Program-made: the position numbers and the translations under genes
DNA from: Clostridiales bacterium
GTDB taxonomy: Bacteria > Bacillota > Clostridia > Christensenellales > UBA1242
Assembly (NCBI GenBank): GCA_015055515.1
Contig: SVIC01000002.1
Span: 62,001 to 126,000 of the forward strand
Length of the DNA: 64,000 nucleotides
Direction: 5' to 3'
Part shown: in pieces, positions 62,029-64,000 of the stretch
How positions within the stretch are numbered: position 1 is the stretch's first letter
Layout: every line of letters starts with the position of its first letter
Notes under the pieces: generated by a model
The model's database searches: none
The model's input: only the letters and a program-made list of their open reading frames with translations
Told to the model about the DNA's origin: nothing

Positions 62029-62760
62029 TTACTCTTCATAATTATCTACATTATGATACACTTCTTGTACATCATCGCAATCATTAAGTGCATCCATTAA
62101 TTTACCAAAACTAGCCATTTTATCTTCTGGTACAGACACATAACTAGTAGGTATCATCTCGACAGCAGAATGTTCAACAACTATGCCGTTATTATCAAAA
62201 TATTCCTTGACACTATCAAGGTTATTCGGCTCAGTATATACTGTAAAGCACTCATCATCTATCTCTACATCCTCTGCTCCTGCTTCTAATGCATGCATCA
62301 TCATATCGTCATCAGATATTCCTGTGCCTTTTGCAATAATTAGCAAGCCTTTGCTATTGAACATATATGATACGCAACCAGTAGAGCCTAGACTACCACC
62401 AAACTTATCAAAATAATGTCTCACATCAGATGCTGTCCTATTCTTGTTATCTGTCAAGCAGTATACAATTACAGCACTACCTGCTGGACCATAACCCTCA
62501 TAAGTGATGGCCTCGTAATTCACTCCGCCAGCCTCACCTGATGCTTTCTTAATAACTCTCTGCACATTATCATTAGGCATATTAGCAGATTTTGCCTTTT
62601 GCATCAACATTTTTAATTTTGGATTTGTACTAGGATCTGCACCACCAGCCTTTACCGCCACCATCAACTCTCTACCTATTTTGGTAAATACCTTGGCATT
62701 TGCTGCATCGTTCTTTGCCTTAGTATGCTTTATTGTACTCCATTTATTATGTCCTGACAT
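62029..62760 (-). CDS. yebC: YebC/PmpR family DNA-binding/translation regulatory protein
   Basis: MSGHNKWSTIKHTKAKNDAANAKVFTKIGRELMVAVKAGG. Confidence 0.95.
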   Translation of the reverse strand: MSGHNKWSTIKHTKAKNDAANAKVFTKIGRELMVAVKAGGADPSTNPKLKMLMQKAKSANMPNDNVQRVIKKASGEAGGVNYEAITYEGYGPAGSAVIVYCLTDNKNRTASDVRHYFDKFGGSLGSTGCVSYMFNSKGLLIIAKGTGISDDDMMMHALEAGAEDVEIDDECFTVYTEPNNLDSVKEYFDNNGIVVEHSAVEMIPTSYVSVPEDKMASFGKLMDALNDCDDVQEVYHNVDNYEE

Positions 62761-62775
62761 ATATTTATCTTCCCC

Positions 62776-63513
62776 TTATTTCAAATAATACATTATTATT
62801 CCAGCAGAAACACTGGCATTAAGGCTCTCAACCCCATTCTGCATAGGAATAGATATCGTGGTTGTAGCAAGTCTTCGCAATCTATCGGACACACCACCAC
62901 CCTCACTGCCTATTATTATAGCAAATTTATCAGCCTTTGGTCTAGTATTTTCTATACTTTTTCCATTCATATCACAGCAAATTAGTGCAACATTATTAAT
63001 GTCTGCGTATCTTTCAACCTCATCATATGATACATCTACCATATTAACCTTGAATATAGTACCCATACTGCTTCTAATCACCTTAGGCGAATAAGCATAA
63101 CATGAATTAATGGTAAATATAGTATTATACCCAAAAGCAACGGCACTCCTTATTATTGCACCAAGATTACTAGGGTCTTGTATTCCATCCAAAATTATAC
63201 TCTTATCACCATATTCTGTGACCTTTTGCGGTAATTTAACCACTGCAAATATACCAGTAGATGTCTCTGTGGTAGACAGTACCCTCATAACACTATCGGA
63301 TATATCAATCACATCGCACTTGGCTTTGCTTAACACCATATTGTGCCTATTCCTATCTGTCACCAGTATATATTCTACCATATTCGCATCAAGAAGTTCA
63401 GATATTATCTTAGGGCTCTCTACCAGAGTCTTCCCCTCTATCTTTGAATACTTTGGCAAGATTAATTTGGTAACATACTTAATTATTTTGTTGTCTTTGC
63501 TACTTATATACAT
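62776..63513 (-). CDS. TrmH/SpoU family RNA methyltransferase
   Basis: LDGIQDPSNLGAIIRSAVAFG, IIGSEGGGVSDRLR, ESLNASVSAGI. Confidence 0.93.
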   Translation of the reverse strand: MYISSKDNKIIKYVTKLILPKYSKIEGKTLVESPKIISELLDANMVEYILVTDRNRHNMVLSKAKCDVIDISDSVMRVLSTTETSTGIFAVVKLPQKVTEYGDKSIILDGIQDPSNLGAIIRSAVAFGYNTIFTINSCYAYSPKVIRSSMGTIFKVNMVDVSYDEVERYADINNVALICCDMNGKSIENTRPKADKFAIIIGSEGGGVSDRLRRLATTTISIPMQNGVESLNASVSAGIIMYYLK

Positions 63514-63600
63514 AATCTATTTCTCCATGCATAGTTTAATACTATTTGACACAAAAAACAACATAACTAAGTATGTTGTTTAATTTTACATATTTTAGAT

Positions 63601-63960
63601 TTACGCTTTTGCAAGTGCTTTCTTTGCTGTTGCAACCAATTCAGCAAATGCTTTCTCATCGTTTACAGCGATATCAGCCAATACCTTTCTGTTAAGGTTG
63701 ATATTAGCTAATTTTAATCCGTGCATAAATGTGCTATAAGACATATCGTTCATTCTGCAACCAGCATTAATTCTTACAATCCATAGTTGTCTGAAATCAC
63801 GCTTCTTTAATCTTCTACCAATATATGCATATTGTCCGCTCTTCATAACTGCTTGGTTAGCTACTCTATATTGCTTGCTTCTAGCACCCCAGTAACCCTT
63901 AGCAGCCTTCAATACCTTTCTTCTCTTCTTTAATGCATTAACAGCTCTTTTAATTCTCAT
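63601..63960 (-). CDS. rplT: 50S ribosomal protein L20
   Basis: [61 protein letters not shown]. Confidence 0.96.
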   Translation of the reverse strand: MRIKRAVNALKKRRKVLKAAKGYWGARSKQYRVANQAVMKSGQYAYIGRRLKKRDFRQLWIVRINAGCRMNDMSYSTFMHGLKLANINLNRKVLADIAVNDEKAFAELVATAKKALAKA

Positions 63961-64000
63961 AATATTCCTCCTATATAGTCAGTTTTTAGCCAACTAGTAG

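Overview
Low-GC Firmicutes-type (Clostridia-like, spore-forming) chromosomal window, coding almost entirely on the minus strand. Most genes are core housekeeping: rlmH(partial), engB, hflX, rpiB, rpe, rsgA, rlmN, rsmB, fmt, def, priA, rpoZ, ligA, pcrA, rpsU, mtaB, rsmE, hpf, clpC, era, ybeY, clpX, clpP, tig, queH, plsY, der, parC/parE, murG, yebC, rplT. Sporulation genes are present: sigG, yqfC, yqfD and a 25-codon spoVM-like ORF that the ORF track misses. There are two tRNA clusters (Leu-Cys-Gly-Val and Leu-Lys-Gln-His-Arg-Gly). The most unusual features are: (1) both tRNA-Leu genes, each the 3'-terminal tRNA of its cluster, are followed by a ~170-212 bp element. Each element is bounded by a duplicated 20-22 nt tRNA 3' end and contains a hairpin-interrupted inverted copy of its own tRNA's T-arm/acceptor sequence. 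(2) A SipW-like signal peptidase with a long charged C-terminal extension sits with four tandem related membrane-anchored/secreted proteins. (3) A 53-aa Lys/Arg/Ser/Thr-rich protein lies downstream of sigG behind a forespore-like promoter. (4) An MscS gene has an in-frame stop 28 codons before the stop that abuts its terminator. All calls come from reading the sequence; no database search was possible.
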